Notes: generated by a model not told the origin, from the sequence alone. DNA of 64,000 nt from Gonocerus acuteangulatus (GCA_946811695.1 OX328123.1:32119873-32183872); one strand, 5' to 3'. Positions 23,115 to 34,809 are shown, numbered from the stretch's first letter. Numbers and translations: made by a program.

Positions 23115-23119
<5 letters not shown>
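22826..23119 (+). mobile_element. Helitron family C, 3' part
   Basis: Contains TTCCTTATACAAATCCACAC, TGACCGATTTTGACCAAACT and AGGTCTTGATACGATGAGAG. It ends GGCACGCCGGGTGACAGCTAGT. CTAG at the 3' end with a short GC-rich block before it is the Helitron pattern (CTRR, then T). A (TA)n tract follows directly. Confidence 0.6.

Positions 23120-23191
<72 letters not shown>
23118..23191. repeat. (TA)n microsatellite
   Basis: About 72 bp of TA dinucleotides directly 3' of a Helitron end. Confidence 0.9.
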
Positions 23192-23193
<2 letters not shown>

Positions 23194-23610
23194 GCCCTAT
23201 TGAACATGAACTTTAATTAAATAATAAAATATTATTAATAATTGTTTTAATTATAATTAATGAACTTCTTTCCTGACTATTATGCCGTTTTATGTAGCTT
23301 AATAAACAGATATGTTTTTAGTATAAGTTGCAGGAATAGCTACTATTTTTAAGAGAGATAGTTGAAGTTATAGGTTTCAGGAAAAAAATAATGTAAAATT
23401 TAGTTATTGGGTAATACCATCTGTTGTTCCATAAAAAAATGGTAGGTTTATTTAATTAATAGTTTATTCTGAATGCCTTGAATACAAAAACAATGAAAAC
23501 TTCCAGCTCAAATGCTGGAAATAAAAAAAAAATTAGGAAAAGTAAGAATAATGAACGCATTAGACTTCATCGACAGACAAATAGAAAGGCAATGAATAGG
23601 TCATAATTTC

Positions 23611-23812
23611 ACAGAGAGAATTTACGGGGGGGGGGCTGATATCATTGGGGGGTATGAAATACCATAGAAAATGCTATTACACACACACACACACACACAA
23701 AAAAATACTTTTTTCTGAACTGAGTGATCCTATATGATTTATTTTTAAGATTTTTACCGATTGAAACAAAATTTCGGGGGGCTGCAGCCCCCTTATATAC
23801 GCCCCTGTGACA
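23611..23812. mobile_element. Partial palindromic MITE, family G
   Basis: The right part ends GCAGCCCCCTTATATACGCCC, split over two blocks. The left end is decayed around GGGGGGGGGCTGATATCATT. See the intact copies at 30814, 31086, 43972 and 58196. Confidence 0.55.
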
Positions 23813-24061
23813 AACTCACAAAATCAGCATCCAAAGACCAATAAAATACAAAAAAAAAATGTAATACACATTCTCTCACACAAAATAATATAACACCTGC
23901 AAAGACAATGAGAAAAACTCAAAAGGGAGAACACTCTTTTCATTTATAACATACATACAGTCACTTACTATGAAAACATACGTATACCGACCTCTTTGAG
24001 ACACAAATAATATTATTTATTTATTGGCCCTCCGTATCTCAGGCAATGTGCACCATTAAAA

Positions 24062-24283
24062 AGTAGATCACGCAGGAGCTGCATAACTAAGGACATTCCT
24101 TAGAAGGAGGGAAGTGTACACAGTATTCCTGATTAATTTCATGAAATACCAAATAAACTTGAATAGTTTTGACATTTAATATTTTTAATGAACGGCTGAA
24201 CAGTTATTATTTTATTAATACATTTCTCAAAGTGTTGAGTGTGCGTGGTATTTCACTACTTAATAAGCTCAGAAAAACTTAAC
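24062..24283 (+). mobile_element. Family B 5' fragment, host of the hAT insertion
   Basis: It begins ATCACGCAGGAGCTGCATAA and follows the family B 5' arm to the ACTACTTAATAAGCTCAGAA region. There the 3.5-kb hAT element interrupts it. Confidence 0.55.
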
Positions 24284-24680
24284 ATTTTGAGCAGGGTGTC
24301 AACGATTTAAATCAATTGATTTAAATCAGTGATTTAAATCATGATTAAAATCATTTGATTTTTTTAAAAAAATCATTGATTTAAATCAATTTATTTCATG
24401 AAAAAAAAATTAATTTAAACCAATTGATTTTATTATTATATATTTTTTTAACTTTAGTTTATTTTTTTAACTTAAATCTAACTAGTTCTGCCTTTTTTTC
24501 AGCCATTTCAACATTTCGTCTTTATTTTTGTCCCTAGGGCCTACACTCACTTGACCATTCTTATCTCTTCAAAGTCTGTTTCTATTATGACCCTTTCTTT
24601 TTTTTTAATTCTGCAAATAAATCTCCTTTTAAGCTTAAGATAAAAGAGATTGGCAGGTAGTGGGCAAAGTGAATGCTTTA

Positions 24681-24893
24681 AATTGGTGGAAGTCTTCGTC
24701 GGCATTAAAATATTGTATTTCCTCAAAAGAACTGTTAATAATAGAGCAGCTTATGACAGGAAAGGCAACTTCTGCAGGGGTTGAAAGAATGTTTTCAACC
24801 CTTGGTTTTGTTCACTGTCAAATGAGGAACTAGCTAATTAGATGTGAAAAGACTGGCAAACTGGGTTTTTTGTTCAAAGCTTTAAATAAATAA
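24681..24893 (+). pseudogene. hAT transposase C-terminal fragment with one stop
   Basis: One frame of 70 codons reads NWWKSSSALKYCISSKELL, then GKATSAGVERMFSTLGFV and HCQMRN. A single TAG follows, then LIRCEKTGKLGFLFKALNK and the end stop. W-W at the start and S-A-x-x-E-R-x-F-S are the hallmarks of the hAT dimerisation domain. The upstream DDE and BED parts are not visible. Confidence 0.75.
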
Positions 24894-25549
24894 TATTACT
24901 GTTAGTGTACGTGATGTTCATGTAACATAAAATTCAAAATATTTACATATATATTTAACTATTTATAATAAAATATGTAATACAAAGTTGAAAATATTTA
25001 GTAAACAAATACCTTAAACAGTATAAAATATTGAAAAGAAAAGCATAAATAATAAGTAGGAACTCTATTATTAATGGAAAGAACAAAATGACTAAAAATG
25101 TTTAACATATAGAAAAATAAAGCATAAATAAGAATTAGGAACTCATTATAAAAGGGAAAAAAGTTGAAAATTTCTACAAATGAACATTATTTTGGAAGAT
25201 TGTTTGCTACAACTTGAATTTTGAAATTTTCAAACGTGAAATGATGCCGGTCTGATCTGAGTATACTTTTGAAGCGACTGAATTATCTTTCAACATCTAC
25301 TAAAGCCTCTGGTGTGTATTTTATGGCTACAATCAACTGCTCTGAAGAGTGGGATTCAACTAAACTGTTAATTGTTTTGCCGCTATGGATATCTCCAATA
25401 ATGTGGATATTTTTCCATCCAGGGGTTTATTCTAGACTGTCTTTTCACTTTATTTTTAATTTATTCCCAGTAACTCCTTTTAAAACCTGGATTATCTCTA
25501 TTACTCTCGTATGATTCTAATGCTATCCACTAACAACATGCCTTTTGTG

Positions 25550-26964
25550 CAGGGCACAAAAATAATGGTCGTCCGTTCAGATGATTCTCCAATGCGAGAT
25601 CGGAAAAAATAATCCCCATATTAATCCCTGCAAAATTGACCTTGAGATGTTATTCCAAGGTCAATTTTTTTTTATTGCATATTTCAAAACTGCGAGTCAT
25701 GAGGAAGAAAAAAGTCAACAGCACCATAGATCAGAAATGACTCCTTTTGGTCAAAATGACCATTAACAGCGTATACTTGGACCATTCTATTACAGTCGAC
25801 AAATGGTGGCCAATTTTGATAATTTTTTTTCTTTAGCATGTTCTAACATTGCCTTACACAAAAATACCTCGTTTGATTTTTTTAAACAAAGCATCTTCCA
25901 GTATAAAAAAATGTAAGTATATTGAACAACAGCCCTCACAGCGGCAATCATTGGAGGACCAGAACGCATATTTTACAATTGACAGAAATGCCTTCATGAG
26001 GTTATTCTCGAAGCTTATCATCAAGAGCTCCTGGCCATAAGCTTTCAACCAATCGCTGAAATTAATCATTAAGGATTTCATAGGTCATGTATGAATTTCA
26101 TGAACCAACCAGTCCTCGAGTCGCTCTTAGAATAGAGGATAGAATAATTGTCCTTGCCCGTGTGCAGAAAAAAAAGTTTCTTCCTAAAAAAAATCAAAAA
26201 AAAAAAAAAACAACTTAATTAGGAAGATTATCAATCCAGCGCCCGTAGCAATTGTGCCCGTTCACCAGCTTAAATATTTCGGACTTCATTTCTGAGGCAA
26301 GCTGCCAGACTTTCTCCAAATTCTTTTAAATGCCCAAGTTATTCTCATCCATTTTGCCTGCTGTGGATGGTAACGTTGGAAAACAAACTTTCTTCCATCC
26401 ACAATACCCGCTGGAGGAAGTCTGGATGACGTTCCAACATGTCCAGCACCCACCTGCAAAACAATGCTTTCTGCTCCTGATCCCCGGGCCTCAACTCCTG
26501 AACTAGCTGTAATTTGAAGGAAGACGTTCTTCCCGAAGGAAGTTCTGGTCCTCCAATGATTGCTGCTGTGAGGGCCGTTGTTCAATATACTTACATTATT
26601 TTATATTGGAAGATGCCTTTTAAAAAAAAAAATCAAACGAGGTATTTTTGTGTAAGGCAATGTTAGTAGAACATACTAAAAAAAAAAAAAAATTATCAAA
26701 ATCGGCCACCATTTGACGATTGTAATGGAATGGCCCACATATACACTGTTAATGGTCACTTTGACCATAAGGAGTCATTTCTGACCTATGGTGCTGTTGA
26801 CTTTTTTTTTCCTCTCGCAGTTTCGAAATATGCAATAAAAAAATTTGACCTTGAATAACATTTTAAGGTCAATTTTGCGGGGGTTACTAAGGGGGTTATT
26901 TTTTCCGATCTCGCATTGGAGAATAATCTGGCCAACGGATGACCATTATTTTTGTGACACCCTG
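25550..26964. mobile_element. Fold-back element with about 420-bp inverted arms
   Basis: Left end CAGGGCACAAAAATAATGG, right end complement CAGGGTGTCACAAAAATAATG. The arms run 25550-25966 and 26542-26964 and stay alignable through GCGAGATCGGAAAAAATAA, AAAATACCTCGTTTGATTTT and ATTGGAGGACCAGAAC. The unique centre of about 575 bp has a 99-codon minus-strand frame (26286-26585) that I do not recognise. Superfamily unresolved. Confidence 0.7.
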
Positions 26965-27360
26965 TACCTAGTATTGACATAGTACATATACAGCCACCTT
27001 CTTGGAATTAGAAAAATCACAGTTACCTAGACTCAATGGGTAAAGTTTTATTTTTTTTCTCAGTTTTCCTTTATTTCATCAATTACAAAATAAAAAGAAT
27101 ATTAAAATTTGTAGCAAACATATGTATTTATGGCAGAATATGTAAAAATATGGAGTTTTGACAAAATATGTAAAATAAAAAACTGTTTATATAATTTTAA
27201 AACACTTAAAACTTGCAGAATTACATCAATACTTAGGATTTACGAATCAGAAAAGAATATGTAAATACAATTACATCTGTTCCCTAGTGATTAATATTTC
27301 TGTAAAGCTTCATTTCTAAAATTGTTGTTTTAAAATTTGAAAATTAAGTCATTATATATA

Positions 27361-27504
27361 CAGGGGTCAAAATTGTCCTATATTTTGAGACCAGAGATTC
27401 TGTACATTTAAATTTAAACAAGGAAAATTAATGATTTTTGTTGATTTAAGCCTTTAAATTTACAGAAATTCCTGTTTCAAAATATAGGTCAACTTCAACC
27501 CCTG
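27361..27504. mobile_element. 144-bp hAT-type MITE
   Basis: Ends CAGGGGTCAAAATTG and CAACTTCAACCCCTG with an inverted TATATTTTGA/TCAAAATATA next to them. The flanks are TATATATA and TATATATG. It is nested inside the larger hAT. Confidence 0.6.
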
Positions 27505-27869
27505 TATATATGATCCGTCAATTCTGCTATGCTCCCAAAATTATCCACTTAAGACCCACCACTTTAGAGTAGTTATTTTATTATTTGCATTGTAAATAAG
27601 CAAATATTTGAGTTACAGGTTTATATAATGAACAACTAGGTAATAACCAGCTCTCTATATAGACTAGATACATTTCAAAAGGCTGATTTCTTTTTTAAAG
27701 CCGGTTTTAGTAAAAAAATTCAATTTAAATCAAAAAAATCCGATTTAAATCAAAAAAATCTGATTTAAATCAAATAAATCCGATTTTTTTGATTTTTTTA
27801 AAAAAATCATGATTTTTTTACACCCTGATTTTGAGTATTTTTTTACATTAAGGGCCATGGAGACTTCGC

Positions 27870-28082
27870 TAGCTACCTACATGTAGCTGGAAATCTTCCA
27901 GATGCGGCTGTGGTCAGATTGAGACGGTTGAACATGTCCTACTGGATTGCCGCAGATATGATGAACTGAGAAAACGATTTATAAAAAGCCCTATCACAGC
28001 ATTATATGGACTACTTCTAAAAGAAAATTATGACTCTTTTCTAACATTATTGACTCAAATTGAAAAAAATAAAAATAATTAA
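27870..28082 (+). pseudogene. LINE ORF2 C-terminal fragment
   Basis: About 60 codons: SRCGCGQIETVEHVLLDC, then RRYDELRKRFI, ending in a stop after QIEKNKNN. The C-x-C-x7/8-H-x4-C knuckle followed by R/Y-rich helices is the tail of non-LTR retrotransposon polymerases. No RT or RNase H is left. It is adjacent to the hAT right end. Confidence 0.6.
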
Positions 28083-28339
28083 TTTCTGATATATTTATTT
28101 AATATATTTACTCGTTTAAAAGTAACAAATTTTCAAATAATTAATTTATTTTCAAATACTTAACATTTATTCTATCAATTTCATTTCTTTCTTTATCTTA
28201 TTTTCTTAAATGTTTCACTATTTATTAGTTAACATTGTTATTAAAAATAGCTTATTATCCATAATTTGTTTATATATATATATATATACATATAATATGA
28301 AAGTTAAATTATAATTACGAATAATTATTTATATCTTTT

Positions 28340-28450
28340 ACGTAGACAAGGTATAGTTGGGATTCGGCTAGGAGAAAAAAACGTCAAACTTTCAGGAAGA
28401 AATCTGAAATTGGACATTTCGGCTGCACATTGGCAGCCTTCTTCAGCTAA
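28340..28450. mobile_element. Penelope-like terminal fragment
   Basis: GGGATTCGGCTA then GGACATTTCGGCTGCACATT and GCAGCCTTCTTCAGC. A near-identical layout lies at 35470-35580. 'TTTCGG..ATTGG..GCCTTC.TCAGC' is a common terminal phrase of Penelope-like elements, but no ORF confirms it here. Confidence 0.35.
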
Positions 28451-28640
28451 AAAATACATACAAATTATAAGTTAAAAAGAACAGGCAGAAATGAACGTAT
28501 TATATACATCATGACAATGATTAGAACCAATCTTATTATTAAACAATGAAAATGAGGTAGTTGGAAAGTAAACAGTATGTTGAAAGTAGTAAGTAACTAC
28601 TTACTACTTTGAATACAATAGCGTTTTAATTGGCAAACTA

Positions 28641-29170
28641 TTCCAATTTCTAGATTGTTAGTATTCCATACCCCCCAAATGTCCCCCCCCGAAATTGTCT
28701 ATTTACACCCATGGAAAAGCATATACACTCATAAGACAGCTACGTTTCTGGTGTCAGCTTCATTCAATTTCAACATGACACCCCAACTTCTAAAGAACCG
28801 ATTTTGTTTTGTTTTTTAAAAAACATTTTCTCATTAGTAGGGCATCTTGTCTACTGAATTTTGTTGCAAGATTGTACAAATAATTAATTATTTGGTTCCA
28901 GAGTAAACCTCCTAATTAAGCGATTTAGTTTATTTCAACGAAACATCTTTCTCTTTAGAAACTTAAGACATATACTGAGATTTATTGCAATATAACAAGC
29001 ATTATGACCAGGATGGACAAATTAGTAATTTTGATCCGGAGTAACCCCCTCTTCTAATGGACCAATTTAATTTTTTCAATACATGTTTCTTTTTAGATAC
29101 TCCGAGATGAGATATATCAAGTTTTGTCAAAATATAACAAAAACAGTGGACGATATGGGAAAATATATGT
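28641..29170. mobile_element. Fragments of MITE family G and old family B
   Basis: 28641-28725 is the CCCCCCGAAATT..TTTACACCCATG end of family G. 28790-29170 carries two diverged family B tandem units (CCAGAGTAAACCTCC; ATCCGGAGTAACCCCC). Confidence 0.5.
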
Positions 29171-29179
29171 ATTGTTTAT

Positions 29180-29930
29180 CTGAAATAAAATACATCAAGA
29201 AAGAATAATATATAAACTGTCGTATAATATTTAATTTGTAAACAGGAAGGCTCCATAATGCCAGTTAAAAATTATAAGCCATTCCACGGTAACTGTTAAT
29301 GATCTGGTGTTAAAACAGGATTTCAATTAGCCATTTTCCTAATTGTATATTCCCCTAAATTCTAAATCAGAGCACCCTATAGAATATTCATATGATATTT
29401 ACCTTATCGCGGAATGTACCTTATGTTGGACGGAAGAAACTGACCCGTCCAACTGTGTCTAAAGCAATAGGAAGAGGCCGGGTATATCAAGACGAGAACC
29501 AATCATGAAGAGCACTCAGAGAAGACTGTGGATTACATAAATAAAAATATGCAGTTGGCAGCATTGCACTATCCCCGCCCATCCCCGCCTTGGCGCATGT
29601 CCACTTGATATTGTTTATATTTTCCACTGATAAGGAGCGATAACGCCTTCCTCGGAGGGGGTGTTGGACCAACAGGGTGTTCGAGAAGAATCTTAGAATT
29701 ACCAAAAGGACCTAAAGAATTCATTTCCATGCAAGCACAATTACTAAAAAAAAAAAAATATCTATTCTAGTTACCTAGAATTACCAGAAAAGAAAAACGG
29801 GAGTTATGTCAGCCAAGGCCCACCTTTCCCCGCCATTTTGGCACTGCGAAGGAATGTAGCTTTTGATGTTGCATTTATGAAAGGATTTTCAAATAATTTC
29901 TCCAAATTTTCCGAATTATTTATTTAAATT
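29180..29930. other. Unassigned stretch
   Basis: Less AT-rich than its neighbours in 29400-29850, with no repeat family recognised and no frame showing a domain. A reverse SINE 2 fragment begins at its right edge. Confidence 0.4.
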
Positions 29931-29934
29931 TTAA

Positions 29935-30060
29935 CGTCCATTATAATTAACTCAGAATTTTAGAGCGGGTTATCCATAAGTCACCACCCTTTTCTAGCCA
30001 ATGAGTTTTTTAGGGCCGATGACTTTTCTTTTCCGCATTAGAAGGAAGTGGAAAATTAAA
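29935..30060 (-). mobile_element. SINE family 2 fragment
   Basis: Reverse match to the 3' part of the SINE at 37396: TTTTAACGTCC, then ACCACCCTTTTCTAGCC and a decayed hairpin GACTTTTCTTTTCCG. Confidence 0.55.
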
Positions 30061-30209
30061 AAAAAACGATCGCTTGAAACCAGAAGAAAATTTAAAAACA
30101 AGAAAGTTTAAATCAGTTTAATTTTTCTAAATTATTCAATTATAATTTCATTGTATTTGTTTTATTCTTTTTAGTACTCTCCTCCGAAGGAATTTAGGTA
30201 TTCTGTGTA

Positions 30210-30620
30210 GTAGGTCTGTGCGTTAATCTCACGCAAGATACGCACGGTAATCTCAGAAACGGCTTATCCGACATAGATTAGGTTTTCATTAATATATCGT
30301 GGTAACCTTCACTTAACATTTAGTGTTTGTTTTATGTCAGTCGGCTTATAAATAAATAAAAGTTATGCCCATGTAAAGAATCGATGATGTTTATTCTCTC
30401 TCATTAAATGAACAATCGTTAACACGACCAGAGTTTTTGTTTTTTCGTCACGAAACTTGGTATATAGTATTCCCCTAGAAACGATTTAATGAGTTCGTTA
30501 ACCAGAAAAATGGGTCCATCTGGAGGGGGGGGGGGGGGTTACTCCAGACCCCCAGAGTAGTTATTCGCCCATACCGGCCGCAAATTTTGTTGTATGTATA
30601 TGAACGAAACTCGTTATCAA
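30210..30620 (-). mobile_element. Family B relative, reverse copy of the 1-545 type
   Basis: The terminus GTAATCTCAGAAACGGCTTA on this strand matches the complement of 520-545. It continues into ACGACCAGAGTTTTTGTTTT and the family B tandem unit with a G-rich run at 30526. Confidence 0.55.
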
Positions 30621-30813
30621 CGGTATCAACACTCTACAAGTTTTAAGATCGTGTTTCTCTGAATATGATCGTCCTTTTGAATATTAAATAAGAACTGTAT
30701 TTTTCTGTGTCTGTGTGTGCTTAACGGTGTATCAACAATTGGGCTATTAACGTCAAGAACCTTTTTTGTAGAGAATTAAGTAAGTTTTTGATTGGTTATC
30801 TTCCATTAAACAT

Positions 30814-31034
30814 GGGCGTATATAAGGAGGGGCTGCAGCCCCCCAAAATTTTGATTTCTTCGGTATAAATGTGTCATGAAAACCTTCAAAATAAATTGAA
30901 TAAGATCACTGTTCAGCAAAAATAATGGGTTTTAGTTATTCATATACTATTCCAACTTCCAGAATGTTAGTATTCTATACCTCCTAAATGCTCCCACTCC
31001 CCCCTCCCGCCGAAATTATTTCCTATATACGCCC
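30814..31034. mobile_element. Palindromic MITE, family G, copy 1
   Basis: Inverted ends GGGCGTATATA and TATATACGCCC, next to GGCTGCAGCC and a C/G run. The interior has the shared ATAAATTGAATAAGATCACT. About 220 bp, non-coding. Confidence 0.75.
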
Positions 31035-31085
31035 GTGCCATTAACCACCATTTCACAACCATGAATCTTGGAAAAAATCGAGCAT

Positions 31086-31342
31086 GGGCGTATATAGAAA
31101 ATAATTTCGGAGGGGGCTGGGAAAATTTCGGGGGGCGGGGCTGAGAGCATTTCCGGTGTTTGGAATACTAACAATTTAGATCTTGGAAGAGTTTTAGCCA
31201 ACTTAAAAGCTATTGCACCCAAAATAGAATATGTTTTATGAACTAAATGATCTTATTTAATTTATTTTTAAGGGTTTTATAAAATTTTTATCGATCAAAT
31301 CAAAATTTCGGGGGGGGGGCTGCAGCCCCCTTATATACGCCC
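31086..31342. mobile_element. Palindromic MITE, family G, copy 2 (opposite orientation)
   Basis: Same termini as copy 1 in reversed internal order (AAATAATTTCGGAGGGGG first, GGGGGGGCTGCAGCCCCC last). It lies about 50 bp from copy 1, so the two form a head-to-head pair. Confidence 0.75.
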
Positions 31343-31469
31343 ATGAAATCGAGTTTGGCGGTTTTCTGTAAGATTTCATGAAATAGTTTTATGATCTGAC
31401 TATTTTGGGTCTTCAGTGTAAGAATTACACCAATATTATTACTAGAGCCCGGAAGTTAGGCAAAATGCC

Positions 31470-31603
31470 TTTTAGCACTTTCCTCCGAAGGAAAGTAGCT
31501 ATTGAGGTTGGACTCATGACGGAATTTTTGAAAAATTTCTTCAAATCTTTATCGATCCTACCTAGTAGACACCGAAAATGACCCCCGTTAAAATTTATAT
31601 ATA

Positions 31604-31659
<56 letters not shown>

Positions 31660-33931
31660 TATGCATATATATATATATATATGTGTCTGTTAACACGATA
31701 GCGGCCAAAGTTTTTGTTTTTTCTTCACGAAACTTGGTATATAGCATTCAATTAGCAAACGATTGAACGAGTTCGTTAACCACCAAAGTCGGTCCACCGG
31801 AAGGGGGGGTTTACTCCGAACCCAAAACACTTATTTGACTATGTCAGCCGTAATATTTGTTATATTTCAACGAAACTTGGTATTCGTAGTGTTAATATAG
31901 AGAGAAAAGTGAGATATAAAAATGAACTAAATCGGTTCATTAGAAGGGGGGTTTACTCCGGACCCACAATACCAATTCGCCACTACCAGCCGTGATTTTT
32001 GGTATATTTCAACGAAACTCGGTATTCGTAGTGCTAATCCACAGGTAAATATGTGTTGTAAAAATAAACGAAATCGGTTCATTAGGAGGGGGGGTTTAAT
32101 CCGTACCCACAATACCAATTCGCCACTACCAGCCGTGATTTTTGGTATATTTCGACGAAACTCGGTATTCGTAGTGGTAATCTACAGGTAAATATGTGTT
32201 GTAAAAAGAAACTAAATCGGTTCATTAGAAGGGGGGGTTTACTCCGGACCCAAATTCCTAATATACTCATACCGGTCGTAATTTCTGCTGTATTGTAACG
32301 AAACGCTGTATACGTCCTGGGTAACTCATGAGAAAGAAGTGTTGTAAAAATGAGCTGAATCGGTCAATCGGAAAGCGGGGGTTTAATTTGTAATATATTT
32401 GAATAGAAAAGCCGGCAGACGTAGGTTCACAAAGCCGCCGCAAGGAGCGCTTTCTACCACTAGAGTGACTGTATCCTGTTCCTGCGTTAGATCAAAATAC
32501 GATAATATAAGGATTTTTGTATTTATTACGTAGTGTAGTAGGTACCACGTGTAAACATAACTCTGGATGCAAATTAATAATTGATCAGTTACTCATTACA
32601 ATAAAAGGCCGTCACGCAGGAGCTGCATAACTAAGCACTTTCCTCAGAATTTGGGTAGTGTAGACTGCTTTCCAGAACAATTTGCTTAAAATATCCTACA
32701 TAAATAAAATAAAAACATGAATAGTTCTCTTTTAATTTTGTAATGAGTAACTGATAAATTATTAATTTGCTTACAGAGTTATGTTTACACATAGTACCTA
32801 CTGCACTACGTAATAAATACAAAAACACCTCATATTATCGTATTTTGATCTAACGCAGGAACCGGATACAGTCCCTCTAGCGCTCCTTGCGGCGCCTTTG
32901 TGAACCTATGTCTGGCTCCCTTTTCTATTGAAATATATTACAAAGTAAACCCCCCGATTCATCTCATTTTAACAACACTTCTTTCTCATGAGTTACCCAC
33001 GACGTATACCGCGTTTCGTTACAATAAAGCAGAAATTACGACCAGTATGTGTATATTAGTAATTTGGGTCCGGAGTAAACCCCCCCTCCTAAAGAACCGA
33101 TTTAGTTTATTTTTACAACACATATTTACCTGTAGATTACCACTACGAATAAAGAGTTTCGTAAAAATATACCAAAAATCACGGTTGGTAGTGGCGAATT
33201 GGTATTGTGGGTCTGGAGTAAACCCCCCCTCCTAATGAACCGATTTAGTTTATTTTTACAACACATATTTACCTGTAGATTACCACTATGAATACCGAGT
33301 TTCGTCGAAATATACCAAAAATCATGGCTGGTAGTGGCGAATTGGTATTGTCGGTCCGGAGTAAACCCCCCTCCTTATGAACTGATTTAGTTCATTTTTA
33401 TATCTCACTTTTCTCTCTATATTACTACTACGAATACCAAGTTTCGTTGAAATATAACAAATATTACGGCTGAAATGGTCAAATTAGTGTTTTGGGCTCG
33501 GAGTAAACCCCCCCTTCCGGTGGACCGATTTTGGTGGTTAATGAACTCGTTCAATCGTTTGCTAATTGAATGCTATATACCAAGTTTCGTGGCGAAAAAA
33601 CAAAAACTCTGGCCGCTATCGTGTTAACAGACACATATATATATATATATGCATATATATATATATATATATAGATATATATAAATTTTAACGGGGGTCA
33701 TTTTCGGTGTCTACTAGGTAGGATCGATAAAGATTTGAAGACATTTTTCAAAAATTCCGTCATGAGTCCCACCTCAATAGCTACTTTCCTTCGGAGGAAA
33801 GTGCTAAAATGAGAACTATTCACGTTTTTATTTTATTTATGTAGGATATTTTAAGCAAATTGTCCTGGAAAGCAGTCTACACTACCCAAATTCTGAGGAT
33901 AGTGCTTAGTTATGCAGCTCCTGCGTGACGG
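31470..33931 (-). mobile_element. Family B element split by another family B copy
   Basis: On the minus strand the 5' end is CCGTCACGCAGGAGCTGC (33931 down). It is interrupted at 33810 and resumes at 32606, continuing to the 3' hairpin complement TTTTAGCACTTTCCTCCGAA at 31470. Five tandem units start near 31728, 31869, 32012, 32155 and 32298 (spacing about 142 bp). The (TA)n tract is at 31596-31681. Confidence 0.8.
32607..33809 (+). mobile_element. Family B element inserted into the reverse copy
   Basis: Complete copy from GGCCGTCACGCAGG to GGAGGAAAGTGCTAAAA. The host sequence CATTACAATAAAA continues on the other side as TGAGAACTATTCACG. In the uninterrupted copy at 57180 the same region is continuous, so both ends of this copy are defined to within a few bases. 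Confidence 0.8.
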
Positions 33932-34516
33932 AATTTTTTTATCTTAATGGATATATTGAAGAATCGGATAGAAATAAATATGTTTTCGTGCATTTAGGAA
34001 GTGTAGCGACAATTTTTATTTTGCCTTTTTTGCCTATTTTGGCTTCCGTTGCCTATTTTTGCCTTTTTTGCTTGTTATGCAATTTTTTCTGCGATTTAAA
34101 CATTTCAAAAAGCACATATTGAATTTCCGTTCATCGAAGACAAAAAAAGTTTGCACAAATTAAATTACAAATTGCCGTCACAAATATCTATTCGAAAGCT
34201 TATTTTCCCAACCCATGGATTTAACCTCCGTAAATAACAGAACCTTCCTTAGTAGAAGGAATGCACAAGCATAATGAATATCAGGAAAGAGAGAGGATGA
34301 GAGAAATAAGTCACATATCCTTCCTCACAGCCCTTTTGCTGGGACAATGTGTAATTACCTGGTATTCCGGATTTCGAAATAATAAGATAATGCAGAAGAA
34401 GTTTTGCCATGATGAAAAACATTTTTTCTGAGAAGGTCTATAACAGTTGATACTTTGAAAAAGCATCTTGTTGTAAGGAAAGTAAGTCCATTGAGAATAA
34501 GTACAATAATACTGTG

Positions 34517-34801
34517 ATAAATCTATTTATATATATAAAAATCACGTGTCTGACTGGTTGTCCGTTTGTTCCTTATACAAATCCACACATTTTGACCAAA
34601 CTTGGAATACTGGTAGGTCTTGATCCGGGAAGTCTCGTAGGCCATGTTAAAATCGTCCCATAGAGCCATAGGCTATGTTAAAATCGTTTATGACTCACAG
34701 TTCGGAAGTCACGGGTTCGAAACAATGAACGGGGTTCCTAATTTATTTTTGATTTTATGGAAGCAGAAAGTAGGCGTAGCATGGCACGCCGGGTAACAGC
34801 T
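34517..34801 (+). mobile_element. Helitron family C, near-complete short copy
   Basis: Starts TCTATTTATATATATAAAAA, then CACGTGTCTG. It includes TTCCTTATACAAATCCACAC and ends GGCACGCCGGGTAACAGCTAA. About 285 bp. The 5' TC and the C-T-A-A type end fit a non-autonomous Helitron. The GACTCACAGTTCGGAAGTCA block occurs in the other copies. Confidence 0.6.
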
Positions 34802-34809
34802 AATTGGTA

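Larger units (their letters stand above)
24292..27827. mobile_element. hAT element, 3.5 kb, with exact 8-bp target duplication
   Basis: Ends CAGGGTGT and ACACCCTG are inverted. The 8-bp flanks ATTTTGAG are identical (24284-24291, 27828-27835). Both subterminal zones are arrays of GATTTAAATCA-type units, which serve in hAT elements as transposase-binding repeats. The interior holds a C-terminal transposase remnant and two later insertions (25550-26964, 27361-27504). It is now non-autonomous. Confidence 0.85.

Noticed and set aside
26286..26585. 99-codon minus-strand frame as a gene
   Set aside because: It lies in a fold-back element that overlaps its arms, has no recognisable domain and no splice partners.
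31470..33931. CRISPR array or satellite from the regular 142-bp spacing
   Set aside because: The units are diverged, long, without spacers, and confined to transposable element copies in an animal genome.
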